A stretch of 64,000 nucleotides of DNA from Kaistella polysaccharea (GTDB lineage Bacteria; Bacteroidota; Bacteroidia; Flavobacteriales; Weeksellaceae): positions 2,480,001 through 2,544,000 of the forward strand of contig NZ_CP084528.1 of the NCBI RefSeq assembly GCF_020410745.1, read 5' to 3'. Each line of letters begins with the position of its first letter. Position 1 is the first letter of the stretch. Shown one piece after another: positions 17,289-26,436 of the stretch. The translations under genes were made by a program, and so were the position numbers. A model generated the notes under the pieces. The model made no database searches, was not told the DNA's origin, and worked only from the letters and a program-made list of their open reading frames with translations.

Positions 17289-17618
17289 CTATTTCGTTTC
17301 TTTTTTGACATAATCTTTAGTGTCTTCAAAACCTTCCTTCACTGCTTTTCCACCTTTTTTAGCGGTTTTACCAGTCCACTTTGTTGCTCTTTTTACGCCT
17401 TTCTTAGTTGCCTTCGCACCTTTTTTTGCCGTTTTACTCGTCCATTTAACTCCATCTTTCGCTGTTTCACCACTCCATTTTGCGCCATCTTCAACCGCAT
17501 TTCCTACCGCCTTTGTATCTTTTTTAAACTCTTGTTTTACAGTAGGTTTTGTTTTTTGCGCCGAAACCGTCACTGCAAATAAAACGATGGGTACTAAAAA
17601 TAATAACTTCGCTTTCAT
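17289..17618 (-). CDS. Secreted Lys/Ala-rich repeat protein, function unknown
   Basis: A 109-residue protein with a signal peptide (residues 1-20, ending VSAQ) and a mature part made of loose 10- to 15-residue repeats around K-W-[TS]-G/S-K/E-T-A-K-K-G (for example VKWTSKTAKKGAKATKKG and TKWTGKTAKKGGKAVKEG). It is strongly basic with periodic Trp. Low-complexity helical repeats of this kind occur in LEA-like and histone-H1-like proteins, but I cannot assign it to either. Coding bias and signal peptide support a real gene; the opposite-strand frame at 17320-17703 is its shadow. Confidence 0.72.
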   Translation of the reverse strand: MKAKLLFLVPIVLFAVTVSAQKTKPTVKQEFKKDTKAVGNAVEDGAKWSGETAKDGVKWTSKTAKKGAKATKKGVKRATKWTGKTAKKGGKAVKEGFEDTKDYVKKETK

Positions 17619-17723
17619 CTTGATTCATTTAATTGTTAAGTTATTTAAAATTCTCATATATCAAGCCAATGACCATTTAAATATATTTTTAACTAGAAAT
17701 TAACGCGTTCGATTTTAAAAGAA

Positions 17724-17731
17724 TATTTTTG
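17724..17731 (+). promoter_or_regulatory. -7 element just before the GH25 gene
   Basis: TATTTTTG ending 7 bp before the ATG at 17739, giving a very short or absent leader. Confidence 0.45.
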
Positions 17732-17738
17732 CAAATCC

Positions 17739-18602
17739 ATGGCGAAGAGAACTATCAAAAGAAAAACAACCCGAAAAATTCATAAAAATCGTAAAAGACA
17801 TTTTCTTTTGCGACGGGAAATTCTATTGTTATTTTTATCGCTGGCTTTATTCGGAACTGGCTTTTATTTGAAGGAAAAAATCTCTTTTTATTACGCCATG
17901 TATTTCAATAAGTTTGAGCATAAAAAACTTTCAAACTCCGAAAAAGAAGAAAATAGGATCAATCGTATTATTGGTGATTATGCTGATAAAACTTTCGGGT
18001 TGGATGTTTCTCATTACCAACGGAAAGAAGATATAAAATGGGATAGTTTAAGCATTGGAAACCGCTCCATCCCAATTAAATTTGTTGTATTGCGCGCGAC
18101 TATGGGAAATAGATCAGCGGACAAACATTTCGATGAGTTCTGGCAACTTTCGAAAAAACACGAACTCATACGTGGTGCTTATCATTTTTACAGAGCCGAC
18201 GAAGATCCAGTTTTGCAGGCAAATAATTTCCTTGAAAATGTAAAATTAGAGTCGGGAGATTTACCGCCGATTCTAGATATTGAGAAAATTCCCAGGCGAA
18301 AATCTACTAAAAAATTAATTGAAGATTTAAAAATTTGGTGCCGGATTGTAGAAGAAGCTTACGGCGTAAAACCAATTATTTATTCGTATTACCACTATCA
18401 CAAAGATTTTCTAAAAGGCGAGTTTGATGATTATCCGCTTTGGTTGGCAAACTACAATGATGTACCGCAACCTACGCCCGACAGCGATTGGGAAATTTGG
18501 CAGTTTACCGAAAACGGAATCGTTTACGGGATCAACACCAAAGTTGATCTAAATGTCTTCAATGGAAATATGTGGTCTCTAAAAAGACTCACTTTAGATT
18601 AA
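17739..18602 (+). CDS. Membrane-anchored GH25 muramidase (lysozyme)
   Basis: A 287-residue protein with a very basic N-terminus (residues 1-27), one membrane helix (about 28-45), then a glycoside hydrolase family 25 barrel. Catalytic acids are seen in FGLDVSHYQ (about residue 90) and in LPPILDIEK (about 180). Other family traits are RGAYHFYRA and the late DWEIWQFTENG. GH25 enzymes cut peptidoglycan between MurNAc and GlcNAc. The orientation suggests a periplasmic domain tethered to the inner membrane, so a role in wall remodelling is likely. Confidence 0.93.
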   Translation: MAKRTIKRKTTRKIHKNRKRHFLLRREILLLFLSLALFGTGFYLKEKISFYYAMYFNKFEHKKLSNSEKEENRINRIIGDYADKTFGLDVSHYQRKEDIKWDSLSIGNRSIPIKFVVLRATMGNRSADKHFDEFWQLSKKHELIRGAYHFYRADEDPVLQANNFLENVKLESGDLPPILDIEKIPRRKSTKKLIEDLKIWCRIVEEAYGVKPIIYSYYHYHKDFLKGEFDDYPLWLANYNDVPQPTPDSDWEIWQFTENGIVYGINTKVDLNVFNGNMWSLKRLTLD

Positions 18603-18603
18603 C

Positions 18604-18638
18604 AAAAAAAGGATGCTGTTGAGCATCCTTTTTTATAT
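18604..18638. terminator. Bidirectional intrinsic terminator
   Basis: AAAAAAGGATGCT pairs with AGCATCCTTTTTT around a TGTTG loop, between the converging GH25 and thioredoxin-family genes. Confidence 0.88.
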
Positions 18639-18652
18639 ATTTCGTTTTGAAT

Positions 18653-19831
18653 TTATTTAACCTTATCCAGTAAAGCCTGCGTTTCCGCAAATTCTTCACC
18701 TTCCTTTTTTGCCAATTCAACTGCTTTCGTTGCCCAGATTTTGGTGTTCGCCTTATCTCCTAATTTAAAATAAAGGTTAGCAACGGTATCTGTATTTGCA
18801 TATCCTTCTTTCAGTTTTACCGATTGTTTTGCCCATAGCAACGCTTTTTCCAAAGCTGATTTATCGGTAGCATTTTCAAAAAAGTTCCAGGAAATAGAAT
18901 TAAGCTCATCCGAGGAAAATCCAGGTGCTGTTCCATCTTTGTAATATTCCATTGACAATTTTTGGTACTGATCTTTGTCTTTGTTAAGGGATGCAACTCT
19001 AATCTTTGATTTTAGGAGTAATGGTTTCACTTCTGCCTCAGACATTGTTTTTCTGGCTTCTGTAACATACTTTTTCTCATCAAGAATTTTTGTTGTTTTA
19101 TCGTAAGAATTATTGAACAAAGCATTTAACTGAAAATTCTTCAATGTTTTATTGTAATTATCTTCCGGCATCACTTTTACCATTTCGTCTTTGCGGTTAA
19201 CAAATACTGGATAAAGCGGAGAATTACTGTCTTTTGTTAATGAAAAAAGAATTGAAAAATCTTCTGGAGTCAAAGGTTCCGCTTTTTTTCCTGCAAAGTA
19301 AGTTGCAGCAGCTTTCACCGCCAAGTCGGGATCGGCAAAAGAAAATACTTTAATAAAACTTTTCAGAAATTCCGGGTCTTTATCGCCAGCTTCAAATTTT
19401 TTCTTAAGTGCTCCCATTTGCTTCGCAGGATCAACGGCGTCTTTTCCAACTTCGATGAATTCTGGCGCATCATAATAAGAAGTTACGCGGTGAATTAACT
19501 CACCATCGCCGTTGATGAATAGATAGGTAGGATAGGCTCTAACATTATACTTTTTTGCCAAGTCGATGCCTTCGCCTTTTTCCATATCAATTTTGGAGTT
19601 GATGAAATTAGCGTTATAAAACTCACCTACTTTCGGTTGGGGAAACACGTTTTTCGCCATCATTTTACAGGGTCCACACCAAGTCGTATAAGCGTCGACA
19701 AAAAGTAATTTATTCTCTTTCTTAGCAATAGCCAGAAGATCGTTGAAGGTTTTATTTTCCTCAAATTTCATTCCCTGTGCAAAGGTGATGATGCTGAAAA
19801 GCATTAATAATAGCAATGATATTTTTTTCAT
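18653..19831 (-). CDS. Secreted thioredoxin-fold protein with helical C-terminal domain
   Basis: A 392-residue protein with a signal peptide (residues 1-19), then a thioredoxin domain (about 20-150) with active site TWCGPCKMM (C52, C55) and the cis-proline region VRAYPTYLFI. The remaining 240 residues are helical, with a TPR-like end (ALLWAKQSVKLKEGYANTDT). It probably acts as a periplasmic disulfide reductase or isomerase; the partner is unknown. It stands alone between two terminator-bounded units. Confidence 0.88.
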   Translation of the reverse strand: MKKISLLLLMLFSIITFAQGMKFEENKTFNDLLAIAKKENKLLFVDAYTTWCGPCKMMAKNVFPQPKVGEFYNANFINSKIDMEKGEGIDLAKKYNVRAYPTYLFINGDGELIHRVTSYYDAPEFIEVGKDAVDPAKQMGALKKKFEAGDKDPEFLKSFIKVFSFADPDLAVKAAATYFAGKKAEPLTPEDFSILFSLTKDSNSPLYPVFVNRKDEMVKVMPEDNYNKTLKNFQLNALFNNSYDKTTKILDEKKYVTEARKTMSEAEVKPLLLKSKIRVASLNKDKDQYQKLSMEYYKDGTAPGFSSDELNSISWNFFENATDKSALEKALLWAKQSVKLKEGYANTDTVANLYFKLGDKANTKIWATKAVELAKKEGEEFAETQALLDKVK

Positions 19832-20017
19832 TTATTAAATTTTATTTGGTTCACAAAACTAATCAATTCTGTTAGAAGATAATTGAATTTTTACAGATAG
19901 CAAAGTTTCTTCGGTAACGGATTAGTATTGTTTCATAGATTAGTAGTATCAAGTAATTCGTCAAAATAAAAGTCGCTTCCGTGTGAAGAAGCGACCTTAC
20001 CATTGCATTTGCTATTA

Positions 20018-20461
20018 TTAAGAAGAAAAATCTTCCATTGATTTAAGTGACATCAGTGCTTTATCTACTGATTCTTTCTGTTTTCTGACCATGTCTTTTA
20101 CATCTTGCGGTATAACTGTATCGTTGAGTACTTCGCCGTATTCTTCAGAAAATGCTTTCTCACCTCTAATACATTCATCATAAATTGCCTGATCGCCAGT
20201 TGCAAAAGCATCTCTAATTGCAATCCAGGTTCGGTGCAAATCGCCGACGATGCTCGTTCCTTTGTCAGGTTCTCCACCATATTTTGAAATCAGTGCTTTT
20301 ATTTCGTGGCCGAAATCGTAACGATTCTGAGCTTGATTTTCGAAATACGATTTTAAAGCGGTATGTTCAATTTTCTCTGCCGCTTCCTTATATCCTTTTT
20401 CCGCATCGTAATTTTTAGTTAATAAATCATTCAATACACTTACTACTTTGTCGTTTTCCAT
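20018..20461 (-). CDS. PA2169-family (DUF2383) four-helix-bundle protein
   Basis: A 147-residue protein. NDLLTKNYDAEKGYKEAAEK at the start, YFENQAQNRYDFGHEIKALI in the middle and GEKAFSEEYGEVLNDTVIPQ further on match the DUF2383 family, which has a ferritin-like four-helix bundle. Members are often stress induced and found with general stress genes; no enzymatic activity is established. It is a single-gene unit. Confidence 0.9.
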   Translation of the reverse strand: MENDKVVSVLNDLLTKNYDAEKGYKEAAEKIEHTALKSYFENQAQNRYDFGHEIKALISKYGGEPDKGTSIVGDLHRTWIAIRDAFATGDQAIYDECIRGEKAFSEEYGEVLNDTVIPQDVKDMVRKQKESVDKALMSLKSMEDFSS

Positions 20462-20647
20462 TGTAAATATTTTTTAATGTTAATGGTTATGTAGTAACAG
20501 AAAACATTCCAATAATTAGAAAATGGTAAGATTTAACACAGTTTAACTTTAAAAATTTTTTACAAAAATAAAATAGCTGCTTTTTTATTCTGCCAAATTT
20601 TGAAATGTCTTTTAAATCTTCTTCATAAATCTCTCATCAATTTTCAG

Positions 20648-20655
20648 TACTTTTG
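20648..20655 (+). promoter_or_regulatory. -7 element that fixes the ABC-F start
   Basis: TACTTTTG overlaps an in-frame upstream TTG at 20653. A start there would lie inside the promoter, so the ATG at 20686 is the real start. Confidence 0.5.
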
Positions 20656-20685
20656 CACCTTCAAAAATCACTCTTTCAATATATA

Positions 20686-22563
20686 ATGAATTACATTTCA
20701 GCCGAAAACCTTACGAAATCTTACGGAGTTAAAACCCTTTTCAAAGACATCACTTTCCATATCAATGAAGGTGATAAAATTGCGATTGTTGCAAAAAATG
20801 GCTCCGGAAAATCAACTTTGCTAAAAATATTAATGGGTAAAGAAATTGCCGATTCAGGCACGGTTGTCATTAATAAAGATATTCAAGTCGTTTTATTTGA
20901 TCAGGAAATTGATTTTGAAGGTGAGCTGAATGTGGAAGAATTTATGATGACTTTAGATTCTGCGCCCATTATGGCGTTGAAAAATTATCACCATGCACTC
21001 TTGTCTGAAGATCCTGATGATATGGATAAGGCGCTAAATGAAATGGAAATTCACGAAGCCTGGGATTTGGAAAACGAAATGAGTCAGATTTTATCTCAAC
21101 TAAAAATCACCGATCTGACTTCTAAAATGAAAACGCTTTCCGGCGGTCAGATTAAAAGAGTTGCGCTTGCAAAACTATTGGTAGAAACGCGCGCCCAGCA
21201 TCGTCATACTTTGTTGATTATGGATGAGCCAACCAATCACCTCGATGTTGATATGGTAGAGTGGCTGGAAAATTATCTTTCTAAAGCAATGGTGACTTTG
21301 CTTCTTGTAACGCACGACCGGTATTTTCTGGATGCGGTTTGCGATATCATCTGGGAGATTGAAGATTATACTTTATATGTTCATAACGGAAGTTATGGCA
21401 CTTATCTGGAAAATAAAATCATTCGGGAAGACAATATGAATTCTACGATTGATAAAGCGCAAAACCTTTACCGCAAGGAATTGGAATGGATGCGCCGTCA
21501 ACCCAAAGCGCGTACGACGAAATCGAAATCACGACAGGATGATTTTTATGAAACTGAAAAAGTAGCAAAAACTGATACCAGAAAAGAGAAACTTGAACTG
21601 GATTTTGAGATGAAACGGTTGGGTCAAAAAATTCTTGAACTTCATCACATCAGCAAAAGTTTCGGTGATAATTTATTACTTAAAGATTTTTCATATCAGT
21701 TTCAGCGTGGTGAAAAGGTCGGAATTGTCGGAAAAAATGGAGCCGGAAAATCAACACTTTTAAACATAATTCAAGGTTTAGAACCTTATGATAAAGGTGA
21801 GATCGAAACTGGAGAAACCATTAAATTCGGTTACTTTTCTCAAAAAGGATTAAAATATAAAGAAGATCAGCGGGTAATTGACTTTATCAAAGATATTTCA
21901 GAAAATTTCCCTTTGGCCAACGGAAGAACAATTTCTGCTTCACAGTTTTTACGATTGTTCTTGTTTGATGACCAAACGCAATATGCACCGATTTCAAAAC
22001 TTTCTGGTGGTGAGAAACGTCGTCTTCATTTAATGCACGTATTGTATCAGAATCCCAATTTCTTAATTTTCGATGAGCCGACCAATGATTTGGATTTACC
22101 AACTTTAACGGTTCTAGAAAATTTCCTTTTGCAGTTTCAGGGAAGTTTAATTATTGTTTCTCACGATAGATATTTCATGGATCGTATTGTAGATCACGTT
22201 CTGGCTTTTGAAGGCGATGGCGTGATTAAAGATTTTGTAGGTAATTTCTCCGAATACCGTGAAAAGAAATCTCAGGATCAAAGTAAAAAGGTCGCAGCTC
22301 CAATAGTCGAAGCTCCGAAAAAAGTTGCAGCTGGGAAAACGGTAGACGTTGCTCCTGCAAAAAAACTTTCTTTTAAAGAGCAACAAGAATTAAAGGAGAT
22401 TGATAAAGAAATGCCGAAACTGGAAAAAAACCGCGCGGAAATTTTGGAAAAGCTGAATAATGAAACTGATTACGAAAAAATTGCCGAGTTTTCTAAAAAT
22501 TTAGAAACAATTGCGGATCAACTGCAGAATTTAGAAATGCGTTGGTTAGAACTTCAGGACTAA
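20686..22563 (+). CDS. ABC-F family ATPase (Uup-like)
   Basis: A 625-residue soluble protein with two ABC domains and no membrane helices. Walker A motifs are AKNGSGKST and GKNGAGKST, the signatures are LSGGQIKRVALAK and LSGGEKRRLHLMH, and each domain has a Walker B (LLIMDEPTNHLD, FLIFDEPTNDLD). A linker rich in basic residues (RRQPKARTTKSKSRQ) follows domain 1 and a coiled coil ends the protein (LEKNRAEILEKL). ABC-F factors act on ribosomes, and the C-terminal coiled coil points to the Uup type. The permease gene starts 16 bp downstream. Confidence 0.93.
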   Translation: MNYISAENLTKSYGVKTLFKDITFHINEGDKIAIVAKNGSGKSTLLKILMGKEIADSGTVVINKDIQVVLFDQEIDFEGELNVEEFMMTLDSAPIMALKNYHHALLSEDPDDMDKALNEMEIHEAWDLENEMSQILSQLKITDLTSKMKTLSGGQIKRVALAKLLVETRAQHRHTLLIMDEPTNHLDVDMVEWLENYLSKAMVTLLLVTHDRYFLDAVCDIIWEIEDYTLYVHNGSYGTYLENKIIREDNMNSTIDKAQNLYRKELEWMRRQPKARTTKSKSRQDDFYETEKVAKTDTRKEKLELDFEMKRLGQKILELHHISKSFGDNLLLKDFSYQFQRGEKVGIVGKNGAGKSTLLNIIQGLEPYDKGEIETGETIKFGYFSQKGLKYKEDQRVIDFIKDISENFPLANGRTISASQFLRLFLFDDQTQYAPISKLSGGEKRRLHLMHVLYQNPNFLIFDEPTNDLDLPTLTVLENFLLQFQGSLIIVSHDRYFMDRIVDHVLAFEGDGVIKDFVGNFSEYREKKSQDQSKKVAAPIVEAPKKVAAGKTVDVAPAKKLSFKEQQELKEIDKEMPKLEKNRAEILEKLNNETDYEKIAEFSKNLETIADQLQNLEMRWLELQD

Positions 22564-22579
22564 ATATTTTTCTGTAAAA

Positions 22580-23956
22580 ATGAGCAACGATCAGAAATTA
22601 GAAGCCAAGTACGGATTATTTACAGCCATTTCTATGGTGATCGGCCAAGTGATTGGTTCCGGTATTTTCTTTAAAGTTGATGACGTGCTTCTTGCGACAC
22701 AGGGAAATATATTGGCCGGACTTTTAGGTTTTATCATTGTTGGGATCAGTGTGGTCTTTGCAGGAATTTCAATGGCCAATTATGCGGAAATATTACCAAA
22801 AGAGGGCGGAATTCTAAGTTACGTAAATTATAGATTCGGTGATACAGCAGCTTATTTTGTAGGCTGGATGTACATGAGTTTATTTTATCCCGCACTAACT
22901 GCCGTATTATTTACAGTTTCCGGAATTTATATCGCGCACTTATTGGCTGAGTTTATGAATTTTTCGCCTACAGCTTTACACTTTGGTCTCATCGGTTTTG
23001 TGAATTTAGTAATCTTTTTCTTTGTTAATATTTTACGGCCCAGAAGCAGTGGAATTTTTCAGCAGATGACAACGGTGCTTAAAGTTTTGCCTTTAATTTT
23101 CATCGCTTCTTTAGGTATTTTAAGTTTAATTAAAGGCGATGTAAGTGAAGTAAACACTTTCTCCCAAGTTGGTAGCGGAATGCAGAATCAATCTTTTATC
23201 CTTTTGGTTGCCGCGAGTTTTATACCGATTTCATTTGCCTTTGATGGTTGGTATATTGCCACCCAGATTTCTGGTGAGATTAAAAATTCCAGTAAAAACC
23301 TACCGAAAGCATTAATTATAGGGACAATTTCCGTGATGGTGATTTACATTTCTTATTATTTAGGAATTGTTTTTCGCATGAGCGGCGAAGAAATCATTCA
23401 ACTGAAAGATACCTACATCACCGAATTTGCGAGAAAAATTGCGTCAAATTCGGGCGCATTACTCATGCAGTTATTTATTATTATCTCTGTTTTAGGTACG
23501 TCGAATGGTTTACTTCTAGCGACGATACGGGTTCCGTATCAATTTTCAAATCTAGAAAAATCAAAGAAATTTCTTAATCTCCATAAAGTGAATGAAAAAA
23601 CCAAAATGCCTGTTAACAGTGCAATATTTGGTACAGTTATTATCATTTTTTATCTCATCATTTATTACTTTACGAATTCAATTTCATTTTTTACAGAGAG
23701 GAATTTTGACATTTCTGCAATTCCTATTATTTTTATTTATCTGGTTAATGGTGCTTTGTTCCTGGGTCTATTTCAGCTTTTTCGAAAAAAAATATTTTCC
23801 CGCAATTCATTTCTAAAAAAAGTGATGGCCATCATTGCGGTGTTAGGAATAGTCATCGTTTTGTTTGGGACTGCGAGTACGCCAAATGGAATTGCTTATT
23901 TTCTAATCAATATTATTTTCCTCCTTACGGGCTTTCTGCTCATGAAAAAAAAGTGA
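22580..23956 (+). CDS. APC-superfamily amino acid permease
   Basis: A 458-residue membrane protein with about 12 helices. MVIGQVIGSGIFFKVDDVL near residues 16-35 is the APC consensus for helix 1 (GSGIF), and FAFDGWYIATQISGEIKNSS matches the helix 6 region with the conserved FxxFDG/E pattern. It is likely a proton-coupled amino acid symporter of the LAT-like group; the substrate cannot be named. It is close behind the ABC-F gene, perhaps co-transcribed. Confidence 0.88.
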   Translation: MSNDQKLEAKYGLFTAISMVIGQVIGSGIFFKVDDVLLATQGNILAGLLGFIIVGISVVFAGISMANYAEILPKEGGILSYVNYRFGDTAAYFVGWMYMSLFYPALTAVLFTVSGIYIAHLLAEFMNFSPTALHFGLIGFVNLVIFFFVNILRPRSSGIFQQMTTVLKVLPLIFIASLGILSLIKGDVSEVNTFSQVGSGMQNQSFILLVAASFIPISFAFDGWYIATQISGEIKNSSKNLPKALIIGTISVMVIYISYYLGIVFRMSGEEIIQLKDTYITEFARKIASNSGALLMQLFIIISVLGTSNGLLLATIRVPYQFSNLEKSKKFLNLHKVNEKTKMPVNSAIFGTVIIIFYLIIYYFTNSISFFTERNFDISAIPIIFIYLVNGALFLGLFQLFRKKIFSRNSFLKKVMAIIAVLGIVIVLFGTASTPNGIAYFLINIIFLLTGFLLMKKK

Positions 23957-24012
23957 TAAATATCACCTCTTTCAAATTTACTTCATTCTCAGTGAATTAA
24001 ACCCTTGTTTTT

Positions 24013-24031
24013 ATTTAGAATAGTTCAAAAT
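24013..24031 (+). promoter_or_regulatory. Candidate Fur-like operator at the TonB receptor promoter
   Basis: An imperfect palindrome ATTTAGAA-TAG-TTCAAAAT (7 of 8 positions symmetric) directly upstream of the -33 TTTG. AT-rich palindromes of this form are common iron-box candidates; no Fur footprint is visible from sequence alone. Confidence 0.4.
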
Positions 24032-24033
24032 AA

Positions 24034-24065
24034 TTTGTTCACCTTGTTGATAATATTTATTTTTG
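24034..24065 (+). promoter_or_regulatory. Promoter of the TonB receptor gene
   Basis: TTTG at 24034-24037, a 20-bp spacer, then TATTTTTG at 24058-24065; leader of about 35 nt to the ATG at 24103. Confidence 0.6.
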
Positions 24066-24102
24066 CACCGTTATTTTAATTCAGTCTAAATAAAAACGTC
24101 CC

Positions 24103-26340
24103 ATGAAAAAACAGAAAATTTCTCTTGGTGTTTTAATGATTGCTGCGTCTATGAACGCGCAGATGAAATTTGAGCCCGAGACTGACACTATCAGAATTCA
24201 ACAAATTGAAGATATTAATCTTCACAAAACAGGTAATCCAAATAAGGCACGTTTGCTGTCTTCCAAATCGAATTTAACGATTATGGAAAATCCGCAACCT
24301 GTAGCCATCGTAACGCACGAAATTATCGAGCAGCAACAAGCGAAACAATTGAGTGACGTCTTGCAAAATGTAAACGGTCTTTATATTACCTCTTCCCGAG
24401 GAAATTCTCAGGACACCTTTGGTGGTCGTGGATTTATTTTCGGAAATGATAATATTTTCAAAAATGGTTCCCGCGTAAATAGCGGTGTTTTCCCCGAAGT
24501 TTCTGGCTTGGAAAGAGTAGAAGTTCTGAAAGGTGGAAATGCTATGCTCTATGGAAATGTAGGAGCAGGTGGCGTAGTTAATTTAATTACGAAAAAGCCT
24601 AAATTCGAGGCTGGCGGAACGGTAGGTTTTAGCGCAGGAAGCTGGAACAGTTATAAACCTACAGTTGATTTTTACGGACCTTTGTCGGAGAATATTGCTT
24701 TTAGAGTTAACGGCGCTTACGAAACAGCGCAGAGTTTCCGAGATGTTGTAGAATCCCAGAAATACTATTTTAATCCGTCTTTTGTCTTTAATATTGGAGA
24801 TAATTCCCAGCTTTTAGTGGAGGCTGATTATCTGAAAAATGATTTTACGCCAGATTTTGGTATTGGCTCTATTACGAATAAAGATGGCTCTTACGCTCTG
24901 AATAATTTATTGTCCAGAAATGCCTTCGTAGGAACTGACTGGCAATATCAAAATGTTGAACAGGCGACAACAGGAATTACTTTTAACCATCAGTTTAACG
25001 ATTTTTGGACCGTAAATGCAATTGCCTCTTATCAGAATTACACCAAAGACTATTTTTCTACCGAAAGAGTGCAGTGGGAATACGATGACGCAAACAGGAT
25101 TAAATGGGACAGACCTATGGGTAAAAGTTACGCGGAACAAAATTATACAGCCTTGCAGATTAACCTGAACGGAGAACTTAATACCGGAGCTGTAAAACAT
25201 AAAATTTTGGTAGGAACTGATGGTGATTATGGCACCAACGATTCTTACACGTTTTTGGATAAAGCAACTGGAAAACAATTTAACCGAACTGCCTATCATG
25301 GGACGAATGGAGATCCGAAAGGAACTTTATATTTAGATGATCCCTCAACTTGGGCGTCGGGAGTCATGCCGGAAACTGAAAAATATGACCGTAACCGAAT
25401 TCCTACTCAAAGATTTGGAATTTACGCGCAGGATTTTATCGAGCTTTCAGATAAGTTTAAAGTATTGGCAGGTTTAAGATGGTCTTATATTGAAAATAAA
25501 GATTCGGAGAAAAAAACGTTTGCGACGAATAAAATTTCTACCGCTGAAGGAACTGTAGATCGCGCTTTTTCCCCGAAAGCAGGTTTGGTTTATATGCCAA
25601 ATGATCATTTGTCCCTATTTGCGACGTATACCAATTCCTTCTCTGCAAATACAGGACGTGATATTAACGATAATTCCCTTAAACCTTCATTAATTGACCA
25701 GTTTGAAGTTGGAATGAAACATAATTTCTGGAATAATGCAGTTGCATTAAACTTGTCCGTTTATCAAATTGAAAATAAAAACTATTATCAGACTGCAGAA
25801 TTCAAAGCAGATGGAAGTTTAAATTCTGATTCCAGCATTAAAGATTTTGCTGGAAAAATGCGCAGTCGTGGAGTAGAACTTGATATAACTGGAAATCCTT
25901 ATCCGAATCTTTCTATTATTGCAGGTGCTTCTTACAATCACTCCGTTTATTTAGATACACCAGCAGATTTTGGGTATGTTGAAAATCAAAGATTGGTTCG
26001 CACGCCGGCTACAACAGCGAATGCGTCGGTTTTCTATACCTTTAACCAGTATGTTAAAGGATTGAAAGTTGGAGCCAGCGCTTATTTTGTAGGCGATAGA
26101 ATCGCAGGATGGAATGATACAAAAGAAACATTGGAAGATCGAAGTGGAGCTTCCCGATTATTAAATGTTGATGATTATGTAACTGCAGCTTTGTCAATTG
26201 GCTATGACTGGGAGAGATTTTCTATCCTCGGAAAAGTGGGTAACCTCTTCGATACTGTAAACTATAATTACCATGAAAATTACTCGGTTAATCCAATTAT
26301 GCCGAGGAATTATTACCTGACTTTAACCTATAAACTGTAA
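24103..26340 (+). CDS. TonB-dependent siderophore receptor
   Basis: A 745-residue outer-membrane receptor. It has a signal peptide (residues 1-20, ending MNAQ), a plug domain (about 55-180) with AIVTHEIIEQQQAKQLSDVL, the RGF element in TFGGRGFIF, VSGLERVEVLKGGNAMLYG and GAGGVVNLITKKP, and then a 22-strand-type barrel with the late IDQFEVGMKHNFW. There is no SusC-type carboxypeptidase-like domain, so it is of the FhuA/FcuA class for ferric siderophores. The following gene is a PepSY-type membrane protein, a common partner for siderophore-iron reduction. Confidence 0.93.
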   Translation: MKKQKISLGVLMIAASMNAQMKFEPETDTIRIQQIEDINLHKTGNPNKARLLSSKSNLTIMENPQPVAIVTHEIIEQQQAKQLSDVLQNVNGLYITSSRGNSQDTFGGRGFIFGNDNIFKNGSRVNSGVFPEVSGLERVEVLKGGNAMLYGNVGAGGVVNLITKKPKFEAGGTVGFSAGSWNSYKPTVDFYGPLSENIAFRVNGAYETAQSFRDVVESQKYYFNPSFVFNIGDNSQLLVEADYLKNDFTPDFGIGSITNKDGSYALNNLLSRNAFVGTDWQYQNVEQATTGITFNHQFNDFWTVNAIASYQNYTKDYFSTERVQWEYDDANRIKWDRPMGKSYAEQNYTALQINLNGELNTGAVKHKILVGTDGDYGTNDSYTFLDKATGKQFNRTAYHGTNGDPKGTLYLDDPSTWASGVMPETEKYDRNRIPTQRFGIYAQDFIELSDKFKVLAGLRWSYIENKDSEKKTFATNKISTAEGTVDRAFSPKAGLVYMPNDHLSLFATYTNSFSANTGRDINDNSLKPSLIDQFEVGMKHNFWNNAVALNLSVYQIENKNYYQTAEFKADGSLNSDSSIKDFAGKMRSRGVELDITGNPYPNLSIIAGASYNHSVYLDTPADFGYVENQRLVRTPATTANASVFYTFNQYVKGLKVGASAYFVGDRIAGWNDTKETLEDRSGASRLLNVDDYVTAALSIGYDWERFSILGKVGNLFDTVNYNYHENYSVNPIMPRNYYLTLTYKL

Positions 26341-26373
26341 TCATCTTCTAGGAGATTACACCTTAAAATAATT

Positions 26374-26401
26374 AACAGTGGAGACGAAAGTTTCCACTGT
26401 T
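26374..26401 (+). repeat. Hairpin between the TonB receptor and the PepSY-like gene
   Basis: AACAGTGGA pairs with the TCCACTGTT half around an 8-nt loop, with no T-run after it, so it is more likely an mRNA stability or attenuation structure than a terminator. Confidence 0.5.
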
Positions 26402-26436
26402 GTGATTAGAAGAAAAACAGAAAAAGAACAGAATTT

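Noticed and set aside
17320-17703. A 127-residue plus-strand frame over the basic repeat protein
   Set aside because: Shadow of the minus-strand gene, which has a signal peptide and clear coding repeats.
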